From Brevibacterium sp. ZH18 (GTDB taxonomy: Bacteria > Actinomycetota > Actinomycetes > Actinomycetales > Brevibacteriaceae), in the NCBI RefSeq assembly GCF_022748595.1, contig NZ_JALDSX010000025.1, positions 1 through 53,599 of the forward strand: a DNA stretch of 53,599 nucleotides, given 5' to 3'. The notes under the pieces were generated by a model. It did not search any database. It saw only the letters and a list, made by a program, of their open reading frames with translations, and was not told where the DNA came from. Below are positions 40,597 to 49,138 of the stretch, one piece after another. A program made the translations under genes and the position numbers. Positions within the stretch are counted from its first letter, which is position 1; each line of letters starts with the position of its first letter.

Positions 40597-41970
40597 ATGG
40601 CTGCTTCAGGGTCACTGAAACGCAACCTCGGGCTGTGGTCCATCGTCGGACTCGGCCTCGGTTACATGACACCGACAGTCGTCTTCGACACGTTCGGAAT
40701 CGTGTCGGAGGGCACGAACGGGGCTGTTCCGGCAGCGTACCTGGTCGCGCTCATCGTCATGATCTTCACGGCTTTCAGCTACGGCAAAATGGTCAAGATC
40801 TTCCCGACCGCGGGATCGGCCTATACGTACACCCGGGAGACAATGAGCCCAGGGCTCGGGTTCCTCGTCGGCTGGACCTCACTCATGGACTACCTGCTGC
40901 TGCCGATGGTCAACTGCCTCATCGTCCGCCTCTACATGGAGTCCATGGTGCCCAACGCTCCAGCCTGGGTCTGGGTCGTCGCCTACACCGTCATCATGAC
41001 GGGCATCGTGCTCAGCTCGATGCGCGGCACTGCGAACATCAACGGCATCCTTCTCATCTTCGCCCTCATCCTTGTCGCCACATTCTGCGTTCTCGCAGTC
41101 ATGCAGCTCAAAGCCGGCGAGGGTGCCGGCCTCGTCTTCAGCCCTCAGCCCTTCATCCATGACGGGGTCCACCTCGGCGCGGTGCTGACCGGAGCGACTG
41201 TCGTGTGCTTCTCCTTCATCGGCTTCGACGCCGTGACGATGTACACGAACGAAGCCAAGCACGTGAACCTCATGCCCAAGGCGATCATGATCACCGTCCT
41301 CGCCGGCGGCGTCATCTTCCTCGTAGCAGGCTACTTCGCCCAGCTGCTGTTCCCGGACAACTCGCAGTTCAGTGTCGTCGATGACCCGCTGCCTGAAATC
41401 GGTCTGCTGACGGGCGGACACATCTTCCAGCTCTTCTTCGTCGCCGCAGCATTCGCGGCCACAGTCGCATCGGGCCTTGCCTCGCACGCATCAGTTTCCC
41501 GCATGATGCTGGTCATGGGCCGCAACGGCGTTCTCCCGCGCAGAACATTCGGCTACATCAACCCGAAGACGCACACACCTGTGTTCAACATCGTGCTCGT
41601 AGGTGCAGTGTGCCTGCTGGCGATGTCATTCAGTCTCGAACTCATCTCCGCGCTCATCAACTTCGGTGCACTCATTGCGTTCACCTTCGTCAACCTGACC
41701 GTGATCGCCCACTACGCATTCCGCACGAAACAGGTCGTCGACTTCAAGTCCGCGTTCAACTATGTGGTCATGCCGGCGATCGGCGCGATCCTCACCGGAA
41801 TCCTGTGGGCGAGCCTGCACGGGACAGCCCTCATCGGCGGCCTCATCTGGCTGACTATCGGCATCATCTATCTGGCCGTGCTCACACGCGGCTTCAAGCG
41901 CACGGTGCGCAGCTTCGATGACCCCCAGGCTGACGCCGAGATGTCCGAACCGGAGGCTGCCACGGAGTAG
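40597..41970 (+). CDS. APC-family amino acid/polyamine permease, PuuP-like
   Basis: A 457-residue, 12-helix cytoplasmic-membrane permease of the APC superfamily. The N-terminal LGLGYMTPTVVFDTFGIV is the unwound helix-1 region, and KIFPTAGSAYTYTRETMSPGLGFLVGWTSLMDYLLLPM and VCFSFIGFDAVTMYTNEAK are the conserved blocks. The overall pattern is nearest the putrescine importer PuuP. The substrate is inferred; another amine or amino acid is possible. ATG 40597 has GGAGAGG 6 bases upstream and is preferred over frames opening at 40444. The acidic tail is short. Confidence 0.88.
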   Translation: MAASGSLKRNLGLWSIVGLGLGYMTPTVVFDTFGIVSEGTNGAVPAAYLVALIVMIFTAFSYGKMVKIFPTAGSAYTYTRETMSPGLGFLVGWTSLMDYLLLPMVNCLIVRLYMESMVPNAPAWVWVVAYTVIMTGIVLSSMRGTANINGILLIFALILVATFCVLAVMQLKAGEGAGLVFSPQPFIHDGVHLGAVLTGATVVCFSFIGFDAVTMYTNEAKHVNLMPKAIMITVLAGGVIFLVAGYFAQLLFPDNSQFSVVDDPLPEIGLLTGGHIFQLFFVAAAFAATVASGLASHASVSRMMLVMGRNGVLPRRTFGYINPKTHTPVFNIVLVGAVCLLAMSFSLELISALINFGALIAFTFVNLTVIAHYAFRTKQVVDFKSAFNYVVMPAIGAILTGILWASLHGTALIGGLIWLTIGIIYLAVLTRGFKRTVRSFDDPQADAEMSEPEAATE

Positions 41971-42005
41971 GCTCCCCTCTCCGCCCCGAGGCAGGCGCAG
42001 CGATG

Positions 42006-42052
42006 AAAAAGTCCCCGATCGCCTTCGTTCTCACGAAGCCGATCGGGGACTT
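42006..42052 (-). terminator. Bidirectional terminator between tRNA-Ser(TGA) and the permease
   Basis: AAGTCCCCGATC and GATCGGGGACTT pair, with a second inner stem CTTCG/CGAAG, and on the minus strand TTTTTC follows. It terminates the tRNA gene and, with a shorter T-run, may also serve the plus-strand permease gene. Confidence 0.85.
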
Positions 42053-42057
42053 TCACT

Positions 42058-42148
42058 TGGCGGAAGCGGTGGGATTCGAACCCACGGTGCGGGGTTGCCG
42101 CACAATGGTTTTCAAGACCATCTCCTTCGGCCGCTCGGACACGCTTCC
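42058..42148 (-). tRNA. tRNA-Ser (anticodon TGA), CCA encoded
   Basis: A class II tRNA on the minus strand with an acceptor stem GGAAGCG/CGCTTCC, discriminator G and an encoded CCA at 42058-42060. The anticodon arm ATGGT-CTTGAAA-ACCAT gives TGA, followed by a long variable arm (GTGCGG...CCGCAC) and the T arm GGGTTCGAATCCC. It is the only one of the three tRNAs in the window with a genomic CCA. Confidence 0.95.
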
Positions 42149-42259
42149 AATGGTTCGCAATGAACCCGGCCTGCCCAGTACGAGGCTGAGCCACATTAGT
42201 TTCTCACAGACCGTTTGTCTTCCGCTAATCGATCAGTGCGGGCAGGCAGCCCCTGAAGG

Positions 42260-44308
42260 TCAGGACTTCTTGAAGCCGTTCTTCTTGTTCGACTTCCCGT
42301 TGCCCGACTCGTCAGCGCGGTCCTTCGAACGCTTGCCCTCAAGGCCTTCCCTGGCATCAGCGTCGTGAGAGTCGACGTCGGGTCGCTTCGAATCGCGAGG
42401 GTCGGCGTGCTCACCGTTCGAGGCGCCTCCAGTCGAGTCTGAATTCGACGAGGCTGCACCACGAGCGGCGAATGTCGCCGGCACCGGTGAGACCGTGAAC
42501 TCTTCTTCTTCCTCTTCGAACTCTTCGTCCTCAGTCGGCAGCTTGCCCCCGACCAGCTTCTCGGCCGGAGGTGCCGGTTCGTCCGCGGGCGCAGGATCGG
42601 CCACGACAGCTGGTGAAGACTCGTCGGTCGAAGGGACGCTGAGCTCGACCTCGGCCGGAGCGTCACCGGATCGAGCGGGCTTGCCCTTGAGCACCAGGGT
42701 GAGGGTTGCGAGCGGAACCGAGAGCCAGTTCGGGCGGTTGCGCAGTTCGGTGACGACCTCAACGAGAAGTCTGTCGATGAGCGCCGCGCGCAGCACAGGA
42801 TCGCCGAGTCCGATGCTCTCTCCCCGCGCCCTCGAGTAACCGCTGAGCAGGGAGTTCTGCACCTGCGAGGCCCAGAGGAACTCCGGCGAATCGTAGATCG
42901 ACCTCAGGGCGGAGGGATCATTGCCGAAACCGTTGACCACAAGGCCGCCGTCCTCAGCGTCAAGCGCATCGGTCCGCTGGAGGCGGGCGAAGCCGGCCGC
43001 GTAGTCAACGCTGCGCAGCAGTGCCACGAGGTCGAGAGCCACAGGCTTCGGGTCGGAATTCGTCGAGTCCGTGAACTTCACAACCGAGTATCCGTCGGTC
43101 GGTGAGCTTACGACGTGATCGAGTGTGAGTTCACCGTGGATCTTCTGCAGAGTGCCGATCGTCTCCAGCGACTGCAGCTTCGCGCGGTGGGCCCGCAGTT
43201 CTGGCACCAGCGAATCCAGTGCCAGAGGCGCACGTCCCAACGCCCAGTCGATGCGTTCGATCCATTTCTTGGCCAACAGCTTCGTCGGTTCGCCCGTTCC
43301 TTCGACGATCCCGAACTCGGCCGCCATGTCCGAGTGCAGTTCCCCGATGCGACGGCCCATCTCGGCGGCCTGAGCGTTGTAGGCACCGATCGATCCGGAA
43401 TCGACCGAACACACCATGTCTACGGCTTCGCGCCAGGCGGGCTCGGCATCGATGTCGACATGGGTCAGAAGCGCCATAGGTGCTTCCATCTCGGTGACTT
43501 CGAACATGTCGTACCACCGGCCGGAGCCCCAGCCGATGACTTCCGGAACACTGCGGGAGCCAGCCTCGGTGAGCAGGACCGGGATCGTCAGCGATGACGG
43601 CATCCCGTTCTCCAGCACCCGGAAGAAGCTGAGTTCCAACGGTTCGTACTCGTCATGGATGATGATCGTCGACTTGTGGGCACCGGCATCGGCGACCTCG
43701 ATCGGACGTACGTCGATGTCCAGGGTTTCACGGGAATCCGTGACCAACGCGGCTTTCGACGGCTTCGGAGGCACCACCTCGGCGGAGGTGTCAGCGGCAG
43801 TCGACGAGGCGGATGCCGATGGTGCTGCGGTCGGCGGCGTAGGAACCGGCGACAGCGGCGAACGGCCCTCTCGCGACGCGGCCTTCTCCTGGCCGTGGCG
43901 CAGGGACTCGGTCGACAGCTGACCACCGTCGAAGACCTTGCGTTTCGTGATCGCGTCGGCCATGAGGTTGACGAAGACGGGATCGGCTGCGCCGTCGTAG
44001 ACATAGACGTGACCCAGGGCCAGGTCGTCGATCGAGCCGATGAGGGCGTGACGCAGGTGCATGTCCTCGGTGCCGCGCAATGAGAGCGGGATGTTGAGGC
44101 GACGCAGGGTCGGGCCGTCGCCCACGGAGATCACGGTCACGAGGCCGGCGAATCCGCCGAGCTCCTCGGCCTTATAAGTGAAGGCGCGGGCCACCGACAT
44201 CGGGGTGATGTCGGGATCGGTCCCGAAATCTGCGGCGAGCTTGGGGAACCACGACTGCCGAGGTATCCAGCCGGCTAACAGTTGTTCCAGCTCACTGCTG
44301 ATGGCCAT
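42260..44308 (-). CDS. Maltokinase-like protein, probable pseudokinase, with acidic disordered tail
   Basis: The N-terminal domain (~residues 5-130: LLAGWIPRQSWFPKL...GDGPTLRRLNIPLSLRG) is the maltokinase N-terminal cap, and the rest follows the aminoglycoside-phosphotransferase-like kinase fold of maltokinase/Pep2 in trehalose-glycogen metabolism. The catalytic residues are changed: the HGDxHLGQ loop is His391-Gly-Glu-Leu-Thr-Leu-Asp-His, so the catalytic Asp is Glu393, and the metal-binding DFEG motif is Lys411-Phe-Thr-Asp. The ALDLVALLRSVDYAAGFARL helix is retained. Residues ~545-682 are Glu/Asp/Ser/Lys-rich and disordered (DEEFEEEEEEF). I infer a non-catalytic or altered-chemistry relative; maltokinase activity looks unlikely. 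No trehalose or glycogen gene lies in the window. Confidence 0.8.
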   Translation of the reverse strand: MAISSELEQLLAGWIPRQSWFPKLAADFGTDPDITPMSVARAFTYKAEELGGFAGLVTVISVGDGPTLRRLNIPLSLRGTEDMHLRHALIGSIDDLALGHVYVYDGAADPVFVNLMADAITKRKVFDGGQLSTESLRHGQEKAASREGRSPLSPVPTPPTAAPSASASSTAADTSAEVVPPKPSKAALVTDSRETLDIDVRPIEVADAGAHKSTIIIHDEYEPLELSFFRVLENGMPSSLTIPVLLTEAGSRSVPEVIGWGSGRWYDMFEVTEMEAPMALLTHVDIDAEPAWREAVDMVCSVDSGSIGAYNAQAAEMGRRIGELHSDMAAEFGIVEGTGEPTKLLAKKWIERIDWALGRAPLALDSLVPELRAHRAKLQSLETIGTLQKIHGELTLDHVVSSPTDGYSVVKFTDSTNSDPKPVALDLVALLRSVDYAAGFARLQRTDALDAEDGGLVVNGFGNDPSALRSIYDSPEFLWASQVQNSLLSGYSRARGESIGLGDPVLRAALIDRLLVEVVTELRNRPNWLSVPLATLTLVLKGKPARSGDAPAEVELSVPSTDESSPAVVADPAPADEPAPPAEKLVGGKLPTEDEEFEEEEEEFTVSPVPATFAARGAASSNSDSTGGASNGEHADPRDSKRPDVDSHDADAREGLEGKRSKDRADESGNGKSNKKNGFKKS

Positions 44309-44579
44309 GTCGCCTCCTTGAAGGGATTACGGGCGTCTTCCATCCAATCATGATAAGACCTCCGCGCGGACCAGGGCGCACCCGAAAACCCCAACTCCGT
44401 CGCAGAATATGGTGCATTCGCAGGTCAACCGGGGCCGCACCGACGGCCACGTCCGCACATCCTGCGGTTCTAAGACTGCACACCCGAGAGTCCTCACCCC
44501 CGCACACCCAAGGCCCTTCGGGAGTCCTCATTTCGGAACGGTTTGCCAAATAACAAGACAGTAGGAGCACAATGGAGAT

Positions 44580-45866
44580 GTGTTGAAACGAGACGAATCA
44601 TCCCAGATGCAATCACTCGCGTACGAGGTCGAAGCGGCCGCGGCGCGAATTGCCGACTCCGTGATCATGTCTCCCCTCCACATTTCCGAGCGGCTCTCGG
44701 CCGCGACTGATTCCACTATCTACCTCAAACGCGAGGATCTGCAGATGGTGCGGTCGTACAAGATCCGCGGCGCCTTCAACTTCATGCTCCAACTCGACGC
44801 GACCGAGCGCGCCCGCGGAGTCGTGTGCGCCTCGGCCGGCAACCATGCCCAGGGCTTCGCCCACGCATGCAAGGAACTCGACATCCAGGGCACGATCTTC
44901 GTCCCCAAAACCACGCCGAGGCAGAAGATCGAACGTGTTCGTCACTTCGGCGGCGACCGGGTGACGATCGAGATCGCCGGCTCCACCTATGACGATGCGT
45001 CGGCACTGGCACATCGGTTCGCCGAACGCGAGGACGCCCTCCTCGTCTCCGCGTTCGATGACCTGCGCACGATCGCGGGCCAGGGCACCGTCGCAGCCGA
45101 GATCCACACCCAGCTCGATGACGACCCCGACATCATCATCGTGCCCGTCGGAGGCGGAGGCGTCCTGGCAGGCATCGCCGCCTACGCGTCGGAACATATG
45201 CCTCATACCACCGTCATCGGTGCCGAACCGGCAGGCGCCGCCTCGATGATTGCAGCGCTCAAGGCAGGCCGTCCCGTCACCTTGGAGAACATCGACCGGT
45301 TCGCCGACGGCACCGCAGTCAAACGGGCGGGCACTCTCACCTATGAGATCGTCGCCGAACTCGGGCTCGACGTCCGCCCTGTCGCCGAAGGTGCAGTGGC
45401 CACGGAGATGCTCGACATGTATCAGATCGACGGCATCATCGCCGAGCCTTCGGGCGCCCTGGCCTCAGCATCAGTCGGCGCGCCCGGAACCGGCAAACCG
45501 ATCACCATCGAACCCGGTTCGACCGTCGTCTGCCTGGTCTCGGGCGGCAACAACGACATCTCCCGCTACCCGGAGATCCTCGAGCGTTCACTGGTCCACG
45601 AAGGGCTCAAGCACTACTTCATCGTCGACTTCCCGCAGGAGCCCGGGGCTCTGCGCAGATTCCTCAATGAGATCCTGGGCCCCGACGACGACATCGCGAT
45701 GTTCGAGTACGTCAAACGCTCCGACCGTGAGACCGGACCGGCGTTCGTCGGCATCGAGCTCGGCTATGCCGAAGACCTGCCGAACCTCCTCGAACGCATG
45801 GACGCCTCGCAGATCGAGATCGAACGCGTGCACCAGAATTCGCCGATGTTCCGCCTCTTCGCCTGA
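44580..45866 (+). CDS. ilvA: Threonine ammonia-lyase (threonine dehydratase)
   Basis: Catalyses L-threonine to 2-oxobutanoate + NH3, the first committed step to isoleucine. It is a fold-type II PLP enzyme with Lys61 in RSYKIRGAF as the Schiff base, SAGNHAQGFA and VGGGGVLAGIAAYA binding the cofactor phosphate. The C-terminal ~85 residues (KHYFIVDFPQEPGALRRFLNEIL) form one ACT-like regulatory domain, the shorter IlvA layout of many actinobacteria, pointing to feedback control by isoleucine. GTG 44580 is taken as the start; TTG 44583 gives a better distance from the GGAG at 44574-44577. No T-box or leader peptide is seen. Confidence 0.95.
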   Translation: MLKRDESSQMQSLAYEVEAAAARIADSVIMSPLHISERLSAATDSTIYLKREDLQMVRSYKIRGAFNFMLQLDATERARGVVCASAGNHAQGFAHACKELDIQGTIFVPKTTPRQKIERVRHFGGDRVTIEIAGSTYDDASALAHRFAEREDALLVSAFDDLRTIAGQGTVAAEIHTQLDDDPDIIIVPVGGGGVLAGIAAYASEHMPHTTVIGAEPAGAASMIAALKAGRPVTLENIDRFADGTAVKRAGTLTYEIVAELGLDVRPVAEGAVATEMLDMYQIDGIIAEPSGALASASVGAPGTGKPITIEPGSTVVCLVSGGNNDISRYPEILERSLVHEGLKHYFIVDFPQEPGALRRFLNEILGPDDDIAMFEYVKRSDRETGPAFVGIELGYAEDLPNLLERMDASQIEIERVHQNSPMFRLFA

Positions 45867-45895
45867 GCGAGACTGGTTCGCCTGAATGGGACTGG
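45858..45895 (+). repeat. 19-bp tandem duplication over the ilvA stop codon
   Basis: Two 19-bp units (45858-45876 and 45877-45895), both TTCGCCTGA...GACTGG, differ at three or four central bases. The first contains the stop codon TGA of ilvA and the second copies it. A partial third unit follows. Confidence 0.85.
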
Positions 45896-45922
45896 CCTCG
45901 CCCAACGGACTAGAGTGGAATC

Positions 45923-46930
45923 ATGCGAGCAATCACGATTTCCACCCCGGGCGGTCCCGAAGTACTCCAGGTCACTGACGAACCGACACCGGACATCGCC
46001 GCCGACGAGGTTCTCGTCAAGGTTCACGCTGCGGGCGTCAATCGCGCCGATCTGCTGCAGCGCCAGGGCTTCTACGATCCGCCGGCCGGAGCCACACTGA
46101 TCCCCGGCCTCGAGGTCTCTGGGACGATCACCGACCTCGGCTCCGAGGTTTCCGGCTGGCAGGTCGGCGACCGTGTCGCTGCGCTGCTCTCCGGAGGCGG
46201 ATACGCCGAGGCGGTCCCTGTTCCCGCAGGTCAGCTCCTTCCCGTCCCCGACGATTTCGATCTCACCGCGGCAGCCGCCCTGCCCGAGGTGCTCTCGACC
46301 GTGCACTCCAACATCGTCGGCCAGGCCCGGATCCAGGCCGGCGAATGGCTTCTCGTCCACGGCGGCGGCTCCGGAATCGGCACCGCCGCGATCCAGATAG
46401 CCAAGCACCTCGGAGTGAAGATCGTCGTCACCGTCGGCTCTGAGCGGAAGGCCGAATTCTGCCGCAGCCTCGGCGCCGATGCGGTCATCAACTACCGCGA
46501 CGAGGACTTCGTCGAGCGCGTGCACGAGATCTGCGAGCATCCCGACGGCACCACCGGCGCGGACGTCATCCTCGACATCATCGGTGCGAAATACCTCAAA
46601 TCCAACATCAAAGCACTGCGCACCGACGGGCGCCTCGTCATCATCGGCATGCAGGGCGGCGTGAAGGCGGAGCTCAACATCGGCTCCCTCATGCAGCCGC
46701 GCAAGTCCGTCGCCGGGACCACCCTGCGTGCCCGTCCGAAAGAGCAGAAGATCTCCATCGTCGCCGAGGTGGCCGCTCAGTTGTGGCCGGCCGTGATCTC
46801 GGGCTACATCCGCCCGATCGTCCACGAGACGATGCCGCTCGCCGACGCCGCGAAGGCGCACACAGCGCTGGAAGACGGATCAAGCATCGGCAAGGTTCTG
46901 CTCATCGTCGACGAAGAATCGGCGAGCTGA
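45923..46930 (+). CDS. NAD(P)H:quinone oxidoreductase, zeta-crystallin/PIG3-like MDR family
   Basis: A 335-residue medium-chain reductase without zinc ligands. VHAAGVNRADLLQRQGFYDPPAGAT, GLEVSGTI and the Rossmann motif HGGGSGIGTAAIQIAKHLGVKIVVTVGS (~145-175) are as in quinone oxidoreductases. Reduces quinones or electrophilic enones with NADPH. In actinobacteria such a gene often precedes the proteasome activator gene, as it does here (bpa starts 66 bp downstream), though a palindrome lies between them. Monomeric length and conserved blocks are ordinary. Confidence 0.9.
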   Translation: MRAITISTPGGPEVLQVTDEPTPDIAADEVLVKVHAAGVNRADLLQRQGFYDPPAGATLIPGLEVSGTITDLGSEVSGWQVGDRVAALLSGGGYAEAVPVPAGQLLPVPDDFDLTAAAALPEVLSTVHSNIVGQARIQAGEWLLVHGGGSGIGTAAIQIAKHLGVKIVVTVGSERKAEFCRSLGADAVINYRDEDFVERVHEICEHPDGTTGADVILDIIGAKYLKSNIKALRTDGRLVIIGMQGGVKAELNIGSLMQPRKSVAGTTLRARPKEQKISIVAEVAAQLWPAVISGYIRPIVHETMPLADAAKAHTALEDGSSIGKVLLIVDEESAS

Positions 46931-46938
46931 GTCGATAT

Positions 46939-46961
46939 CACTGCACGCCTGGCGTGCAGTG
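46939..46961. promoter_or_regulatory. 23-bp near-perfect palindrome between qor and bpa
   Basis: Arms CACTGCACGCC and GGCGTGCAGTG are complementary around a single T. It lies 9 bases after the oxidoreductase stop and 35 before the bpa start. It could be an attenuating hairpin or an operator; no T-run follows. Confidence 0.6.
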
Positions 46962-46996
46962 ACCATGAGGCCACCACAGGTAGAAGGAGTCCGGTC

Positions 46997-47629
46997 ATGA
47001 CCACCAATTCCGATCAGCCCGTCAGCTCGACGGTCCACTCCCCCGCCGATGAGACTGCGCCGGGTTCGACCGTCGACGGAACAACGTCTGCGACATCTGC
47101 GGCTTCACCTGCGTCTGCGGCGTCTGCGCCGGAGCAGGCCTCCTCCGAGCGGCCCTCCGCGGAGGTCGACGTCTCGTCCCCGGCGAAGGTGATGCGGATC
47201 GGCACGATGGTCAAGCAGCTGCTCGACGAGGTTCGCAATACCGATCTCGATGAGAAGGGCCGGGAACGTCTGGCGAAGATCCACCGCCGGTCGATCGAAG
47301 AGCTCGAGGACGGACTGTCCAAGGACCTCATCGACGAGCTCGAGCGCCTCGACCTCCCCTTCGACACAAGCGACGGTCCCCCGACGAACTCCGAACTGCG
47401 CATCGCTCAGGCTCAGCTCGTCGGCTGGCTCGAGGGGCTCTTCCACGGCATCCAGACCGCGATCATGGCGCAGCAGGCCATGGCTCAGCAGGGACTCGCC
47501 GGTCATGCGCAGCTTCCTCCGGGCATGGTTCCTCCCGGCGCTGTTCCCGGCGCAGCACAGGGCGGCGATCAAGGTAGCCAGGATTCCCATTCCGATGACG
47601 ACAAGCGCGGGACCGGCAACTACCTGTGA
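46997..47629 (+). CDS. bpa: Bacterial proteasome activator (Bpa/PafE)
   Basis: The ATP-independent activator ring that opens the 20S proteasome gate, delivering unfolded proteins. The helical core MRIGTMVKQLLDEVRNTDLDEKGRERLAKIHRRSIEELEDGLSKDLIDELERLDLPF (~residues 57-112) and the long SELRIAQAQLVGWLEGLFHGIQTAIMAQQAMAQQ helix match the family. The extreme C-terminus ends GNYL, where the family has the gate-opening motif GQYL; this is a conservative variant. The N-terminal ~55 residues are Ser/Ala/Thr-rich and disordered. Its stop overlaps the GTG of the next gene, in a coupled run of three. The proteasome genes are not in the window. Confidence 0.93.
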   Translation: MTTNSDQPVSSTVHSPADETAPGSTVDGTTSATSAASPASAASAPEQASSERPSAEVDVSSPAKVMRIGTMVKQLLDEVRNTDLDEKGRERLAKIHRRSIEELEDGLSKDLIDELERLDLPFDTSDGPPTNSELRIAQAQLVGWLEGLFHGIQTAIMAQQAMAQQGLAGHAQLPPGMVPPGAVPGAAQGGDQGSQDSHSDDDKRGTGNYL

Positions 47630-48225
47630 GCGAATTCCTCTCGAAATTCACCAAGGCCGGATCGCGGACGAAGTCAGGCAGGTCCGGCCGGAGGAACCGG
47701 TCATTACCGATGAAACCTGACGACCGGTTCGGCACGGGCCTCTGGCGCCACAACCGCAATCGCTTCATCCGTGCCGTTGACCGCTACTACACGACTGCGG
47801 TCGCCATCCACAAAGCTCACGAAACATCGACCAAGGCAGCCGTCGCAGGCACGACGGTCGGCACGGACGACTCTGCGACCACCTCGGCGGGGGACGTGAA
47901 CACCATCGTGGACGGCACCCACCGGCTCAACGACCTCGTGCCCGTCGTCGATGAGATCACCGGCTGGCTGCACGAGCACCATCCGGTCACCGGGCAGGTC
48001 GTACCCAGCAATACCCGCGAGCGCGTCGGTGACACCCCCGAGCTGCTGACCCGGGCATCGTCGAAGGTCGCCGAGGCGGTGCTGGCCGCATCCATGGCCC
48101 GCGCAGAGATCACCTCCGGCCGACCGATCGCCTTGAGTGCCCAGGCGGCCGAGCGCTTCATCACCGATGCGGCCGAGCTGCTCGAGCGGGCCCAGGCGAA
48201 CCTGGATAGGCTGGGCGGATCATGA
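47626..48225 (+). CDS. Unknown protein co-translated with bpa
   Basis: This 199-residue protein is not one I can name. It starts at GTG overlapping the bpa stop (GTGA) and its own stop overlaps the ATG of the HAD gene (ATGA), so it is fixed between them. An Arg/Lys/Ser-rich N-terminus (~1-30) is followed by a mainly helical region: RHNRNRFIRAVDRYYTTAVAIHKAHE, then RLNDLVPVVDEITGWLHEHHPVTGQVVP, and SSKVAEAVLAASMARAEI. The middle is Thr/Ala-rich. No membrane segment or metal motif is visible. A link with proteasome function is only suggested by the coupling. Confidence 0.75.
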   Translation: MSEFLSKFTKAGSRTKSGRSGRRNRSLPMKPDDRFGTGLWRHNRNRFIRAVDRYYTTAVAIHKAHETSTKAAVAGTTVGTDDSATTSAGDVNTIVDGTHRLNDLVPVVDEITGWLHEHHPVTGQVVPSNTRERVGDTPELLTRASSKVAEAVLAASMARAEITSGRPIALSAQAAERFITDAAELLERAQANLDRLGGS

Positions 48226-49043
48226 CTGCTCCCCCTGACTTCGACCTCGGCCTCGTCGCCAGCGACATCGATGGAACCCTGCTGCTCGACTGGCAGCCGA
48301 TCTCGAAGGCCACGATCGACGCGATCCACCGCTGCCAGAGCGAAGGCGTCCCGTTCGTCCTGGTCACCGGCCGTCCGATCAGATGGCTGGCGTCGATCGC
48401 CGAGCAGATTCCCGACCTCGGCCACGTCGTGTGCCTCAACGGCGCCGTCGTCTTCGATATCGCCTCATCGAGCGTCGTCCATGCGCACACCATCGACTTC
48501 CCGACCGTCGAACAGATCGTCACGACGATTTCCGCGTCCCATCCTGAGGCACATTTCGCCTACGAAACACTGACCGGCGGCCTCGTCGACAAAGCGTTCA
48601 TCACGCGCAGACCTCGCGAAGCCCGGGTCATCGATGAGCTGTCGGACCTGGCGGAATTCGACGTCGTCAAGATTCTGGTCAGTCTCGGCTCGAGCGACTC
48701 CGAAGCGCTGCACGATCTGCTCGGGCCGCTCGTCACGCAGACTTGCCACGCCTCATTCTCAGACCCCGTCAATGGCCTCGTCGAACTGGCTCCGAAGGGG
48801 ATCACGAAGGCCAAGACACTCGAACGACTGTGCAACGACCTCGGCGTGCGCCAGGATCAGGTGATGGCGTTCGGAGACATGCCCAACGACATCGAGATGC
48901 TCTCCTGGGCCGGGCACGGAGTGGCCATGGGCAATGCGCTGGGTTCGGTGAAGAAGATCGCGGCGGCCGTCACCGAGGCGGTCGATGAGGACGGCGTCGC
49001 CCGTTACCTCAACGCGGCCCTGGACGCCCGCGCCTCCCGCTGA
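48222..49043 (+). CDS. HAD-superfamily phosphatase, Cof type (IIB)
   Basis: A 273-residue hydrolase with the catalytic motif ASDIDGTLLL (Asp15 nucleophile, Asp17 acid), VLVTGRP (motif II), Lys in KGITKAKTLERL (motif III) and FGDMPNDIEML (motif IV). The large C2-type cap lies between motifs II and III. Such enzymes dephosphorylate sugar phosphates, PLP or flavin precursors; specificity is not predictable. Last gene of the qor-bpa run, followed by a set of inverted repeats. Confidence 0.93.
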   Translation: MTAPPDFDLGLVASDIDGTLLLDWQPISKATIDAIHRCQSEGVPFVLVTGRPIRWLASIAEQIPDLGHVVCLNGAVVFDIASSSVVHAHTIDFPTVEQIVTTISASHPEAHFAYETLTGGLVDKAFITRRPREARVIDELSDLAEFDVVKILVSLGSSDSEALHDLLGPLVTQTCHASFSDPVNGLVELAPKGITKAKTLERLCNDLGVRQDQVMAFGDMPNDIEMLSWAGHGVAMGNALGSVKKIAAAVTEAVDEDGVARYLNAALDARASR

Positions 49044-49060
49044 GCATTTGGTTCAAACAC

Positions 49061-49126
49061 CTCAGCAACCTTCCGGACGCTGAGCAACCCCAGTAAAGGT
49101 TGCTCAGCGCCCGGTGGGTTGCTGAG
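49061..49126. repeat. Array of four GGTTGCTGAG-type inverted repeats
   Basis: CTCAGCAACC (49061-49070), GCTGAGCAACC (49079-49089), GGTTGCTCAGC (49098-49108) and GGTTGCTGAG (49117-49126) are alternately direct and inverted, so two nested hairpins can form: the inner one has a perfect 11-bp stem with an 8-base loop, the outer one pairs the first and last copies. It lies between two convergent HAD genes and may be a bidirectional terminator or a REP-like element. Confidence 0.7.
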
Positions 49127-49138
49127 CCGCAGAAGTCT

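Noticed and set aside
44309..44579. T-box or attenuator leader upstream of ilvA
   Set aside because: No Thr/Ile/Val/Leu-rich leader peptide, no T-box AGGGTGG-like sequence and no terminator hairpin before the start.
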